In this document: piece by piece, positions 32,419 through 40,717 of the stretch
Layout of the letters: every line of letters starts with the position of its first letter
Numbering within the stretch: the first letter of the stretch is position 1
Assembly (NCBI GenBank): GCA_947167765.1
Contig: CAMVJI010000007.1
Span: 1-41,372, forward strand
Reading direction: 5' to 3'
From: an uncultured Butyrivibrio sp.
GTDB lineage: Bacteria > Bacillota > Clostridia > Lachnospirales > Lachnospiraceae
DNA length: 41,372 bases
Program-made: the position numbers and the translations under genes
Notes under the pieces: generated by a model
Databases searched by the model: none
Seen by the model: only the letters and a program-made list of their open reading frames with translations
Told to the model about the DNA's origin: nothing

Positions 32419-33141
32419 TTAAATACCAGTTTCCTGATATAGTTTTTTTACCGCTTCGTCAGATAAACTAACGAACTCCCCCGGTTTAAGGTTAAGATCA
32501 TCTAAAATAACGCTCATGATCCTGATCCTTTTAAGACGTAATACTTCCATGCCTAGTTCGCTGCACATACGCCTTATCTGCCTATTAAGGCCCTGCGTCA
32601 GCACAATATGAAAAGAATTTCCTCCAGTAGCCCATATCTTACAGGGTCTTGTAGTTTTATCCAAATCTGATAGATATACTCCCTCACCCATTTTTGATAA
32701 GAAATCAGCACTTATCTTTTTATCTACTGTTACAACATACTCTTTTTCATGGGCATTTCTGCCTCTCATCATGGCGTCAATAAGCTTCCCGTCATCAGTT
32801 ATAATAAGAAGCCCTTCAGAGTCCTTATCCAGCCTTCCAGCATAGGTTAAAGAGCCGCTTTTACCAAGATCATCATATATGGTCCTTTTAGCATGAGGAT
32901 CATCTTTGGTACAAAGAGTTCCAACCGGCTTATAGTACGCCAGATATGTAAGGCTGTTTTTGAGGGTTATCTCTTTTCCATCAAGACAGACCCTGTCTGT
33001 ATCACTTACGCTGTCCCCTGCAAGAGGAACAAGTCCGTTCACAGTGATACGTCCACTTGCTATTAACTTGTCAGCTTCTCTTCTTGAGCATATTCCGCAG
33101 GAAGAGATGAATTTATTAAGGCGCATAAAATCTTTTTCCAT
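32419..33141 (-). CDS. RluF-like 23S rRNA pseudouridine synthase
   Basis: S4 domain at the N-terminus (MRLNKFISSCGICSRREADK), then an RsuA/RluB/E/F-type catalytic domain with YAGRLDKDSEGLLIITDDG. The motif VLTQGLNRQIRRMCSELG resembles RluF, which modifies 23S rRNA position 2604 in E. coli. The 240 residues fit that group. The start is uncertain: the ATG at 33141 lies inside a TATAATG string and has a weak ribosome site, and a second ATG five codons on (33126) begins with the usual family N-terminus. It follows the mecA terminator. Confidence 0.88.
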   Translation of the reverse strand: MEKDFMRLNKFISSCGICSRREADKLIASGRITVNGLVPLAGDSVSDTDRVCLDGKEITLKNSLTYLAYYKPVGTLCTKDDPHAKRTIYDDLGKSGSLTYAGRLDKDSEGLLIITDDGKLIDAMMRGRNAHEKEYVVTVDKKISADFLSKMGEGVYLSDLDKTTRPCKIWATGGNSFHIVLTQGLNRQIRRMCSELGMEVLRLKRIRIMSVILDDLNLKPGEFVSLSDEAVKKLYQETGI

Positions 33142-33150
33142 TATATCACG

Positions 33151-33188
33151 TAAAAGAAAAGGAACGGTCTCATTTTATGGACCGCTCC
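33151..33188 (-). terminator. Intrinsic terminator after mecA
   Basis: On the minus strand GGAGCGGTC (33188-33180) pairs with GACCGTTCC (33169-33161), including one G-U pair, around a 10-nt loop. TTTTCTTTT follows. It lies 16 bp past the mecA stop. Confidence 0.85.
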
Positions 33189-33204
33189 TAATATGACATT
33201 AAAC

Positions 33205-34077
33205 TCACATAGTAGAAAGGGATGACAGCTGTTCAATTGCATTGCTCTTTATAAGGCACTCAAAATTCTCCTTAATATGAGAGATCACGTATGGATTACT
33301 TGCCTGGAAATGTCCAAATTCGTAAGCCATTGTAAAAAGTGATGCAAAAACCTTAGGATCTTCCTGATCTCTTTTAAGGTCTAAATAATACTGACCGTCT
33401 GCCTTATTCTTGTATAAAGAGCTTAGTATCTTAACTCCATCTGGAACCTTTGCGCAGAACCTCGAAACAGTCTTAAGATCCGAAAATGTAAATACATATT
33501 CATGGAACTTGAGCCTGTTAAGATCCTTGTCCTTGGAATCTTTGGAATTCTTTTTAGAGGCCTTGGTAGTAAGTTTGTCAGCAAGCTTACCTGAACTCTC
33601 AACAGTAGCATTACTATTAAGTGCTATCTTATCGGACTTGTCCTTGACAATATCGTTTTCTTCTATCATATCCTTAACAGAATTGGTGATCTGCTTAAGA
33701 CTCTTTAAATATTCATTAAGCCTGTTAAGTCTCTCTTCGTTTGCAGAATCTCCGATGTCTTCAAGAACCTGCTTGGGAAGCTTGATCCCAGCCTTATCTG
33801 TAAGGTTTTTAAGTATCTCACTAAAGGAAGCTGAGGCATTTTCAGAAAGGGTAAGTGATACTGAGTGATCAGGAAGTACTGTGATCTGAAGAGGCATAAA
33901 TGAACCTGTAGGCTTGTAGTCTACCTCTTCCTCAGCTTTTTTCATAACTTCATGTAAAAAGTCCATAGCCTCTTTCTTTTTCTCAAAGAGGTCCTCCAGC
34001 TTAATGCCCTGTTCAAACATATCATCTTCAGTGATGATGCAATTTACTGTATCTTTATCGATTCTCTTAAATTCCAT
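33205..34077 (-). CDS. mecA: MecA-like adaptor of the ClpC protease
   Basis: MecA proteins bring substrates to ClpC-ClpP for degradation in Firmicutes. The N-terminal domain (residues 1-90) opens with MEFKRIDKDTVNCIITEDDM and continues FEKKKEAMDFLHEVMKKAEE, as in MecA. A long charged linker (about 115-190, rich in Lys, Ser and Asp) leads to a C-terminal domain about 190-285 (EYVFTFSDLKTVSRFCAKV, then FASLFTMAYEFGHF), the ClpC-binding part. At 290 residues it is longer than the Bacillus protein, mostly in the linker. It is between hypE and a terminator, functionally unrelated to its neighbours. Confidence 0.88.
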   Translation of the reverse strand: MEFKRIDKDTVNCIITEDDMFEQGIKLEDLFEKKKEAMDFLHEVMKKAEEEVDYKPTGSFMPLQITVLPDHSVSLTLSENASASFSEILKNLTDKAGIKLPKQVLEDIGDSANEERLNRLNEYLKSLKQITNSVKDMIEENDIVKDKSDKIALNSNATVESSGKLADKLTTKASKKNSKDSKDKDLNRLKFHEYVFTFSDLKTVSRFCAKVPDGVKILSSLYKNKADGQYYLDLKRDQEDPKVFASLFTMAYEFGHFQASNPYVISHIKENFECLIKSNAIEQLSSLSTM

Positions 34078-34128
34078 TTTTCACCTATTTATTCAAAAGT
34101 CAACTCTTCTTGCCGTATGATAACACAA

Positions 34129-35142
34129 TTAACAGATTCTTGGAAGTCCCTCACCATACATTGGCCCAACCACGCGCTTTCCGCCAATTTTTGTTGTCAC
34201 GATCACATTAGTATTATCGGAACTTTCTTTTTCTTTTTTAACCTCTCCGATTATTTTTGCATTTTCGCCATATTTTGACTCTTTTATCAGCAAAAGAGCT
34301 TTTTCTGCATCACTGGCACTGACAGATATTACCATTTTACCTTCATTGCCCATATACATAGGATCAAGACCCAGAATTCCGCAAAAATCCTTAACTGAAG
34401 CAGATACAGGAAGATCTGTCTCATTAAGTATTATTGAACACTTGGAAGCGCTGGCAAATTCGTTAAGTACTGTTCCAAGCCCGCCTCTTGTAACGTCTCT
34501 CATGGCATGTACCAAAAGTCCTGCATCCATGAGCTTTCTTGTCATTTCCACAAGAGGTGCATTGTCAGATTTGATATCATTTTCTATTCCCATCCTGCTT
34601 CCAAGTATTGTGGCATGATGATCTCCAAGATTGCCGGAAACGATGATCCTATCGCCATCTTCAAGTTTTGAAGGCCCTGGAACTATCTGCCCTTCAGGAA
34701 TAAAGCCAACACCTGATGTATTGATGATAAGTCCTGATACATCGCTGTGTTTTTCAACAACCTTGGTATCGCCTGTTACAACTATGACACCGGCTTCTTT
34801 TGCAGTTTCAGCCATAGAAGCTATGACCTTTTCAAGGATCTCGATATCAAGGCCCTCTTCAAGTATGCATCCGCAGGTTATGTACTTAGGAACTGCACCA
34901 CTCATTAACAGATCGTTGACTGTTCCACAAACTGAAAGTCTGCCTATATCTCCGCCTGGGAAAAGAATAGGTGTCACAACAAAGCTGTCCGTTGTTATGG
35001 CAAGTTTTGAGGATCCACGTACTACTGCAGAATCTGAGAGTTCAGAAAGAATTTCATTATTAAAATATTTTGCAAAAACATCTTCTATAAGCCTGGAAGT
35101 AGATTCTCCGCCGCTTCCATGCGCCATTGTTATCTTCATCAT
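34129..35142 (-). CDS. hypE: Hydrogenase maturation protein HypE
   Basis: Dehydrates a C-terminal thiocarboxamide to thiocyanate, supplying the cyanide ligands of the [NiFe] active-site iron. The N-terminus ITMAHGSGGESTSRLIEDVF and the purM-like ATP-binding segments TTDSFVVTPILFPGGDIGRL, VTGDTKVVEKH and RDVTRGGLGTVLNEFA are typical. The protein ends exactly in PRIC, with Cys337 as the carrier residue. HypF, which carbamoylates this cysteine, is encoded three genes upstream. The start ATG follows the hypD TAA directly; a second ATG follows at once. Confidence 0.97.
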   Translation of the reverse strand: MMKITMAHGSGGESTSRLIEDVFAKYFNNEILSELSDSAVVRGSSKLAITTDSFVVTPILFPGGDIGRLSVCGTVNDLLMSGAVPKYITCGCILEEGLDIEILEKVIASMAETAKEAGVIVVTGDTKVVEKHSDVSGLIINTSGVGFIPEGQIVPGPSKLEDGDRIIVSGNLGDHHATILGSRMGIENDIKSDNAPLVEMTRKLMDAGLLVHAMRDVTRGGLGTVLNEFASASKCSIILNETDLPVSASVKDFCGILGLDPMYMGNEGKMVISVSASDAEKALLLIKESKYGENAKIIGEVKKEKESSDNTNVIVTTKIGGKRVVGPMYGEGLPRIC

Positions 35143-36186
35143 TTATCTCCCGGAAATAAAGTAATTATAGCAGCTTCCTTCTGTAGAAACCATGCATGCT
35201 CCATGTGCATTGTCAGGAGTACATTTTTTTCCAAACAAAGGGCATTCGTGGGGGCTTATTGCTCCAACAAGAACGCTGGCGCATCTGCAGCCAGCAGGCT
35301 CATGATCCTCATCAAGACCGATACTTCCTGCATCAAATTCCATATACTCAGGTCTAAGGGTCATTCCTGAGCCTTTTATCTTACCCATTCCTCTCCAGGA
35401 AGAGTCAGATTTTTCAAAGTACTTTAAAACCATATCCCTGGCCATCTGGTTGCCATCTTCGCTTACAACAGATTTATAAAGGTTCTTGTATCCCCCTTTA
35501 CCAGCCATTTTCACAAGGGAATAGATGGTTAAAATAAGCTGCTCTCCCTCAAAGCCTGATACTACAAATGGTATCTTAAGCTCTTTTGAAAGATCCTCAA
35601 AGATCTTACCCCCTGTTACAGCAGCAACATGACCTGGCGCTATAAAGCCATCGATATTACTACCATTTTTGACAACCCACCTGATAACCTCAGGCATTGT
35701 TTTTAAAGAGGTTAAAATCTTAAGGTTTTTAAGTCCAAGCTTTTTGGCTTCTTCTACGAGAAGTGCATAAACTGGTGTAGTTGTCTCAAACCCAATTGCA
35801 GCAAAGACATAATTTACCAAAGGATTCTCTTTTGCAAGCTTAATGCTGTCCATAGGTGAATAGACCATTTTTACCCTTGCGCCATCGCCTTTAGCATCTG
35901 CAAGGGAACCATTTGTACCCTTTACTCTAATGAGATCTCCAAAGGTAAGAACACAGGTATTTTCCATGAGTGAAAGCTCTATAAGCCGGTCTATTACTGC
36001 AGTAACTGTTACGCAAACAGGACATCCAGGTCCTGATATGAGCTTTATCTTGTCAGATAAAAGTGATGGGATACCATTTTCAGAAATTGCAGCTGTATGG
36101 GTTCCGCAGACTTCCATTAGGCGAATTTCAGGACCATCATAGCTTTTAAGTTCTTTTATAATGTTGTCCAGATAATTGTTATCCAT
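35143..36186 (-). CDS. hypD: Hydrogenase maturation protein HypD
   Basis: Iron-sulfur scaffold on which, with HypC, the Fe(CN)2CO unit is assembled. Conserved motifs are MEVCGTHTAAISENGIPSLL, ISGPGCPVCVT and AAIGFETTTPVYALL, with the C-terminal cluster region CRCASVLVGAISPHECPLFG followed by four more cysteines up to GSCYNYF. The 347 residues are typical. It is followed without gap by hypE and preceded 3 bp away by hypC. Confidence 0.97.
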   Translation of the reverse strand: MDNNYLDNIIKELKSYDGPEIRLMEVCGTHTAAISENGIPSLLSDKIKLISGPGCPVCVTVTAVIDRLIELSLMENTCVLTFGDLIRVKGTNGSLADAKGDGARVKMVYSPMDSIKLAKENPLVNYVFAAIGFETTTPVYALLVEEAKKLGLKNLKILTSLKTMPEVIRWVVKNGSNIDGFIAPGHVAAVTGGKIFEDLSKELKIPFVVSGFEGEQLILTIYSLVKMAGKGGYKNLYKSVVSEDGNQMARDMVLKYFEKSDSSWRGMGKIKGSGMTLRPEYMEFDAGSIGLDEDHEPAGCRCASVLVGAISPHECPLFGKKCTPDNAHGACMVSTEGSCYNYFISGR

Positions 36187-36189
36187 ATA

Positions 36190-36405
36190 TTATGCAAGAT
36201 CCTCGATTTCTTTATAGAGCTCTTCCATTTCATTTGCCATATCCTCATCCATTGTCTGGATGATACAGCCTGCATGAACCAGGACCTTGTCGCCAATTTT
36301 CACATTAACAAGTCCCGCCTCAGCATTTACAATATTTCCGCTAAAATCTACTGTAGCTTTTGTTCCATCAAGTTTTATCACTGTTCCTGGTATTGCAACG
36401 CACAT
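36190..36405 (-). CDS. hypC: Hydrogenase maturation chaperone HypC
   Basis: Small chaperone that carries the iron ligand complex with HypD to the hydrogenase large subunit. It begins with the required MCVAIPG, where Cys2 binds iron, and continues ATVDFSGNIVNAEAGLVNVK and GDKVLVHAGCIIQTMDEDMA. The 71 residues end in an acidic helix. It is between hypF (5 bp upstream) and hypD. Confidence 0.96.
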   Translation of the reverse strand: MCVAIPGTVIKLDGTKATVDFSGNIVNAEAGLVNVKIGDKVLVHAGCIIQTMDEDMANEMEELYKEIEDLA

Positions 36406-36410
36406 ATTAT

Positions 36411-38762
36411 TTATTCCTTTTCATACATTAGGCCGTAGTAACCCTGTCCAAGTGAAATACCGCCATCTCCAAGAGGCACCTTCTGATTCCAGAAAACCTC
36501 AAAATTCTGCTCCTTAAGAGCTACAATACTCTTTGTCAAAATGAGTCTGTTGTTAAACACACCGCCAGAGAGGCAGACCTTATTTTCACCATTTTCTTGT
36601 CTTATGATCATGCAGCATCTGACTATCATATCTACAATTGCCATATGAAATCCATAGGACATTGCAGTTTTATCAAACCTTCCAGCTGCTTTACATTTAT
36701 GTATATCGGAAAAGAGCTTTATCTGATCCGATAGGATCTCTTCTTTTGATATTGTAATATCAAATTTAAAGTCCGGGTACTGACTTTCCTGTTTACCCTC
36801 TTCAAATTTTGAGGCTGTCTTTTCTAAGTTTATTGCACATTCACCCTCATATGAATTGTAATCCCCTATGTCAAGAAGCGATGATACTGCATCAAAAAGC
36901 CTTCCCATGCTTGATGAGCTGTAACACAAATCTTTATTGTTAAGGGCAGCCGATAAAATAGCATCATTACCGGATTTTTCAGCACAATTTCTATCTAAAT
37001 GGCCGGCTTTGATGGCCATATTCTCATAGCATTTTCTTGTCTGCAGCGCATTTTTAGAAGCGCTGTCACCGCCAACCATATTGGCGTAAGATAAGTGGCC
37101 CATTCTTTTCATTGAAGATCCGTTACAATATAAGAATTCTCCGCCCCAGATTGCACCATCAGTTCCAAATCCTGTTCCGTCAAAAGATACGCCAATGGCA
37201 CTTTCAAGGCTGTTTTCAGCCATAACACTGTAGGTATGAGCAAAATGATGCTGAAGTTCAACCAGCTTAACGCCCTTTTTATCAGCTTCTTCCCTGGCAA
37301 TTCTTGCAGAATTATATAGAGGATGCATATCACAGACATAAATACCTGGATTTTGCTTGAATATGTCAAAATACTGTCCTAGAAGTGTTTTGTAGTTTTT
37401 CTGGCATCCATAATCCTCAAGATCGCCTATCTGCTGGCTTAAGAGAATCTTGTCATTGTGGCCTATGGCAAAAGTGCTTTTTAAGTCTCCGCCAAAGGCA
37501 AGAACAACATTTTCTTTATGAAGCACCCTACAACTGTCATCCAAAAGAACAGGAAGTGGAGCGTATCCTCTGCTTCTTCTTATGAACTGGCTGGTACTTC
37601 CAAAAGTGTCTGATATAACAAATGCCACAGAGTCATCCATTGGCATATTTATCTCAAGATCATGATACAAGCATCCATCTACGGAAGTCTTTTCACCATC
37701 TGACAGGTCAAAAAACGTATTCATAAACTCATCGTCATTTATGATTATGGGCTCATCCGATGAATTGGCACTTGTAACAATAAGTGGGCCAACTTCTTTA
37801 GTCAGAACGCAGTGTATTCCTGCTGATGGCAAAAATGCCCCTATATAGTCGCTGCCTTTTACCACCTCATCATCAAAATCGAATTTCTTTTTCAAAAGAA
37901 CTATTGGCCTTGCAGAGGATCTTAGAAGATCCTTTTCCTTTTCCGAAACAAAGGCATATTCTGATACTACGCTCTCATCATAGAACATGATTGCGAAGGG
38001 TTTATTTTCTCTGTGCTTTAATAAGCGCAGTCTAATGGCATTTTCTCTTGTGGGTTTGCAGACAAGCTGATATCCAGCAACACCTTTAAGACCTATTACT
38101 CCGCCCTTTTTAAGGATATTTACTGCTGTTTCTACTGCCCGTCCATTCTCTGCACTAAGGCATTCATTTTCATGGTTATAAAATATACGAATAACAGGTC
38201 CACAGTTATTGCAGGACAGTCCCTGAGCAAATCTTCTTCGTCCAATCTTGTATTCATTATCACATTCGCTGCAGGTATTAAATCTACCCATGGTAGTATT
38301 ATGTCTGTCATATGGCAGAGAATTTAAAATACTGATCCTTGGACCACATACTGCGCAGCTGTTAAGGTAATATCTTTTTCTCCTATCCGCACCTTCAAAT
38401 ATTTCCTTTTTGCAGTCATCGCATATTCCGATGTCAGGCAAAAAAACAGGAATATCAGATGAAAGGTCAAGATCAGTACTATCAATTATTGAAAATGAAG
38501 ATTCATGGCCTTTTAGCTCATCAGGGATCTCATCGAGGTCCCTCATCCTGACATCCAAAATAAATGAACCTGCAGGGGAATCTGTTTTAATAAACGAAAC
38601 TAAAGCATTAAGTTTATCTTCTGGACCAATTGCCAGTATCAAAACTGCGGCTCCAATGTTCTTTACAAAACCTGAAATATTCAGTTCTTCTGCTTTATAA
38701 GCAATAAAGGGGCGATAACCAACACCCTGTACCGCCCCTTTAACCAATATTTCTTTTATCAT
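36411..38762 (-). CDS. hypF: Carbamoyltransferase HypF
   Basis: Uses carbamoyl phosphate and ATP to carbamoylate the C-terminal Cys of HypE. The domain order is an acylphosphatase domain (residues 1-90, KGAVQGVGYRPFIAYKAEEL), paired zinc fingers (CDDCKKEIFE to CAVCGPR, then CSECDNEYKIG to CNNCGP), a YrdC-like domain (GGVIGLKGVAGYQLVCK) and a Kae1-like domain with LVELQHHFAHTYSVMAENSL and VSFDGTGFGTDGAIWGGEF. The C-terminal VCLSGGVFNNRLI and LGDGGISLGQGYYG are also conserved. The 783 residues are full length. It overlaps echF by 4 bp, tying maturation genes to the hydrogenase operon. Confidence 0.97.
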   Translation of the reverse strand: MIKEILVKGAVQGVGYRPFIAYKAEELNISGFVKNIGAAVLILAIGPEDKLNALVSFIKTDSPAGSFILDVRMRDLDEIPDELKGHESSFSIIDSTDLDLSSDIPVFLPDIGICDDCKKEIFEGADRRKRYYLNSCAVCGPRISILNSLPYDRHNTTMGRFNTCSECDNEYKIGRRRFAQGLSCNNCGPVIRIFYNHENECLSAENGRAVETAVNILKKGGVIGLKGVAGYQLVCKPTRENAIRLRLLKHRENKPFAIMFYDESVVSEYAFVSEKEKDLLRSSARPIVLLKKKFDFDDEVVKGSDYIGAFLPSAGIHCVLTKEVGPLIVTSANSSDEPIIINDDEFMNTFFDLSDGEKTSVDGCLYHDLEINMPMDDSVAFVISDTFGSTSQFIRRSRGYAPLPVLLDDSCRVLHKENVVLAFGGDLKSTFAIGHNDKILLSQQIGDLEDYGCQKNYKTLLGQYFDIFKQNPGIYVCDMHPLYNSARIAREEADKKGVKLVELQHHFAHTYSVMAENSLESAIGVSFDGTGFGTDGAIWGGEFLYCNGSSMKRMGHLSYANMVGGDSASKNALQTRKCYENMAIKAGHLDRNCAEKSGNDAILSAALNNKDLCYSSSSMGRLFDAVSSLLDIGDYNSYEGECAINLEKTASKFEEGKQESQYPDFKFDITISKEEILSDQIKLFSDIHKCKAAGRFDKTAMSYGFHMAIVDMIVRCCMIIRQENGENKVCLSGGVFNNRLILTKSIVALKEQNFEVFWNQKVPLGDGGISLGQGYYGLMYEKE

Positions 38763-39259
38763 TCTTTGTTCTGATCCTGTGTTGCCTGCGCAGGTGCTGC
38801 AGGTGCCTTTTCTGGTGCTGCAGGTGCAGGAGTGTTTCCTGCGTTTGCTGCCGCTGCCTTAGCAGCTGCTGCGGCTGCTGCACGCTCTTTTGCAGCCTTC
38901 ATAAGTGCTTCCTGAGCAGCTATAGCCTTTTCTGACTGCTTAAAGGTCTTAGTTACCTTTTCAGTGCCAGGTTCCTGGAATCTAAGCCCCATGGAAAGTG
39001 ATTTCTTAGGGCAGTTATCAACGCAGCATCTGCACTGAATACAGCTCATAGGCCTGATTGACCAAGTCTTTTCATTTTTATCAACTGTAATTGCATGAGT
39101 AGGACATTTAATAGAACACAGACCACATAAAATGCAAAGATCCATATCATTTTCAACATGTCCTCTTGTGCCAACAGGATACTCCTTCTCAGCCTTTCTA
39201 GTCTTAGGCTTGGACACAAGATTATGTAATACAGTTTTATTAAAGTTTATTAAAGCCAT
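38759..39259 (-). CDS. echF: Ech hydrogenase ferredoxin-like subunit EchF with Ala/Pro-rich tail
   Basis: NuoI-like electron-transfer subunit carrying two [4Fe-4S] clusters between ferredoxin and the NiFe module. Cluster cysteines are Cys42/45/48/52 in CILCGLCSIKCP and Cys73/76/79/83 in CIQCRCCVDNCPKK. From about residue 105 the protein continues into a tail rich in Ala, Pro, Lys and Gln, including a run of seven Ala broken by Lys and a stretch NTPAPAAPEKAPAAPAQATQ. Plain EchF proteins end near 120 residues, so the tail is an addition. It lies between echE and hypF. Confidence 0.93.
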   Translation of the reverse strand: MALINFNKTVLHNLVSKPKTRKAEKEYPVGTRGHVENDMDLCILCGLCSIKCPTHAITVDKNEKTWSIRPMSCIQCRCCVDNCPKKSLSMGLRFQEPGTEKVTKTFKQSEKAIAAQEALMKAAKERAAAAAAAKAAAANAGNTPAPAAPEKAPAAPAQATQDQNKE

Positions 39260-39291
39260 CTTATACTCCTTCTCATCCTACCATCTACTAG

Positions 39292-40371
39292 TTATCTCTC
39301 AGTACAGCTGATACATGGGTCAATTGTAAGTACAAGAATTGGCACATCAGCAAGGTCACAACCTTTAAGAGTTTCAACGAGACCAGAAAGATTTGCAAAT
39401 GTGGGAGTGCGGACTCTCATTCTATCTATAAACTTACTTCCGTTAGCCTTTACGTAGTAAATTGCCTCACCACGAGGCTGCTCTATTCTCATGACATACT
39501 CGCCATTTGGCATTCCCTTTACAGGAACATCAATGTCTCCAGCAGGCATCTTGTCAATGCACTGACGGATTATATCAAAGGCCTGGAAAATCTCTTTTAT
39601 ACGGCACTCAGTTCTTGCATATGAATCACCTTCAGTGCTGATGATAGGCTCAAAATCCACATCTCCATATGCACAGTATCCAGTAGAACGGATATCTCTT
39701 GCTATTCCGCTGGCACGAAGGAATGGTCCAGCGCATCCAAGAGCATCAGCCTGCTCTGCTGTAAGAACACCAACGCCGCGAAGTCTGGTCTGAACAGCCA
39801 TATCATTAAGGAATGGCTTAGCGATTGTGTTTAGCTGCTCTTCCATCTTGTTAATTCTCTGATAGAAGTCCTTGAGCATCTCATCTGATACATCTCTTCT
39901 GATACCGCCGACTTTCATTACTGAAAAGATAACACGGCCGCCTGTAGATGCTTCAAACATATCAAGAGCTTCTTCACGAAGTCTCCAGCACTCCATATAA
40001 AGGCTCTCAAAGCCGAAAGCATCAGCTAAAAGCCCAAGCCAGAGGAGGTGAGAATGTACTCTTGAAAGCTCTGACCAGATGGTACGAAGGTACTTAGCTC
40101 TTGAAGGTACATCAATGTCCATGATGTGCTCAACAGCCTCAGAATATCCAAGTCCATGGCCAAGTGAGCAGATTCCACAGATACGCTCTGCTACATATAC
40201 CATTTCATTAAAGTCTTTTTTATCTACCAGCTTCTCAAGACCTCTGTGGATAAAGCCGATTGATGGAATTGCTTCTACAACCTTCTCATCCTCCATTACA
40301 AGGTCAAGGTGGATTGGTTCTGGAAGAACCGGATGCTGGGGTCCAAATGGAATTACACTTCTTGTTGACAT
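39292..40371 (-). CDS. echE: Ech hydrogenase large (NiFe) subunit EchE
   Basis: Catalytic [NiFe] subunit of a membrane-bound group 4 hydrogenase, related to NuoD, which makes or uses H2 with ferredoxin while moving ions. The four metal cysteines are Cys65 and Cys68 in ERICGICSLGHG and Cys353 and Cys356 in the terminal DPCISCTER. FGPQHPVLPEPIHLDLVM at the start is typical of the group. The protein stops three residues after the last Cys, with no C-terminal extension, so no processing endopeptidase should be needed. The 359 residues match EchE. It is flanked by echD and echF. Confidence 0.96.
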   Translation of the reverse strand: MSTRSVIPFGPQHPVLPEPIHLDLVMEDEKVVEAIPSIGFIHRGLEKLVDKKDFNEMVYVAERICGICSLGHGLGYSEAVEHIMDIDVPSRAKYLRTIWSELSRVHSHLLWLGLLADAFGFESLYMECWRLREEALDMFEASTGGRVIFSVMKVGGIRRDVSDEMLKDFYQRINKMEEQLNTIAKPFLNDMAVQTRLRGVGVLTAEQADALGCAGPFLRASGIARDIRSTGYCAYGDVDFEPIISTEGDSYARTECRIKEIFQAFDIIRQCIDKMPAGDIDVPVKGMPNGEYVMRIEQPRGEAIYYVKANGSKFIDRMRVRTPTFANLSGLVETLKGCDLADVPILVLTIDPCISCTER

Positions 40372-40384
40372 TTCTTCCCTCCGA

Positions 40385-40717
40385 TTATTTAAATGGTGTC
40401 TCTATTGCGGTTCTATAGAGCTTACCTTCATAGTCAATGTTGATCATCTTGATCTGTACACCAAACAGATCATGCATCTCGTTCTCATATATAAAAGCAC
40501 ATGGATAAATGCTTGTGATACTTGAGATTTCCTGGTCTTCAGGAAGTGTCATCTTAAGATGTTTCATCTCCAGATCTTTACCAAAGGTATAGATAAGCTC
40601 ATAGGCATCCGGAACTCTTGTAGCACACTGCTGAATAAGATGATAACCAGCAAATTTAAGCTTCTGAGACTCATCAATGATGCTCTCAGGATTTACATTT
40701 ATAAATTCTGTATTCAT
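40385..40717 (-). CDS. echD: Ech hydrogenase subunit EchD (NuoC-like)
   Basis: Small soluble-arm subunit related to NuoC. At 110 residues it matches EchD. The segment ISSITSIYPCAFIYENEMHD followed by LFGVQIKMINIDYEGKLYR corresponds to the NuoC signature (ENEIxDLFGI). There are no cofactor motifs, so the role is structural within the complex. Its start overlaps the echC stop as TAATG, and echE follows after 13 bp. Confidence 0.93.
   Translation of the reverse strand: MNTEFINVNPESIIDESQKLKFAGYHLIQQCATRVPDAYELIYTFGKDLEMKHLKMTLPEDQEISSITSIYPCAFIYENEMHDLFGVQIKMINIDYEGKLYRTAIETPFK

Noticed and set aside
33126-33145. TATAAT at 33145-33140 as an rluF promoter
   Set aside because: There is no acceptable -35 at 15-19 bp and it overlaps the annotated ATG; kept only as a note on start uncertainty.
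34631-35164. 177-codon plus-strand open frame opposite hypE
   Set aside because: Ser/Pro-rich shadow frame typical of the strand opposite a real gene; hypE is certain.
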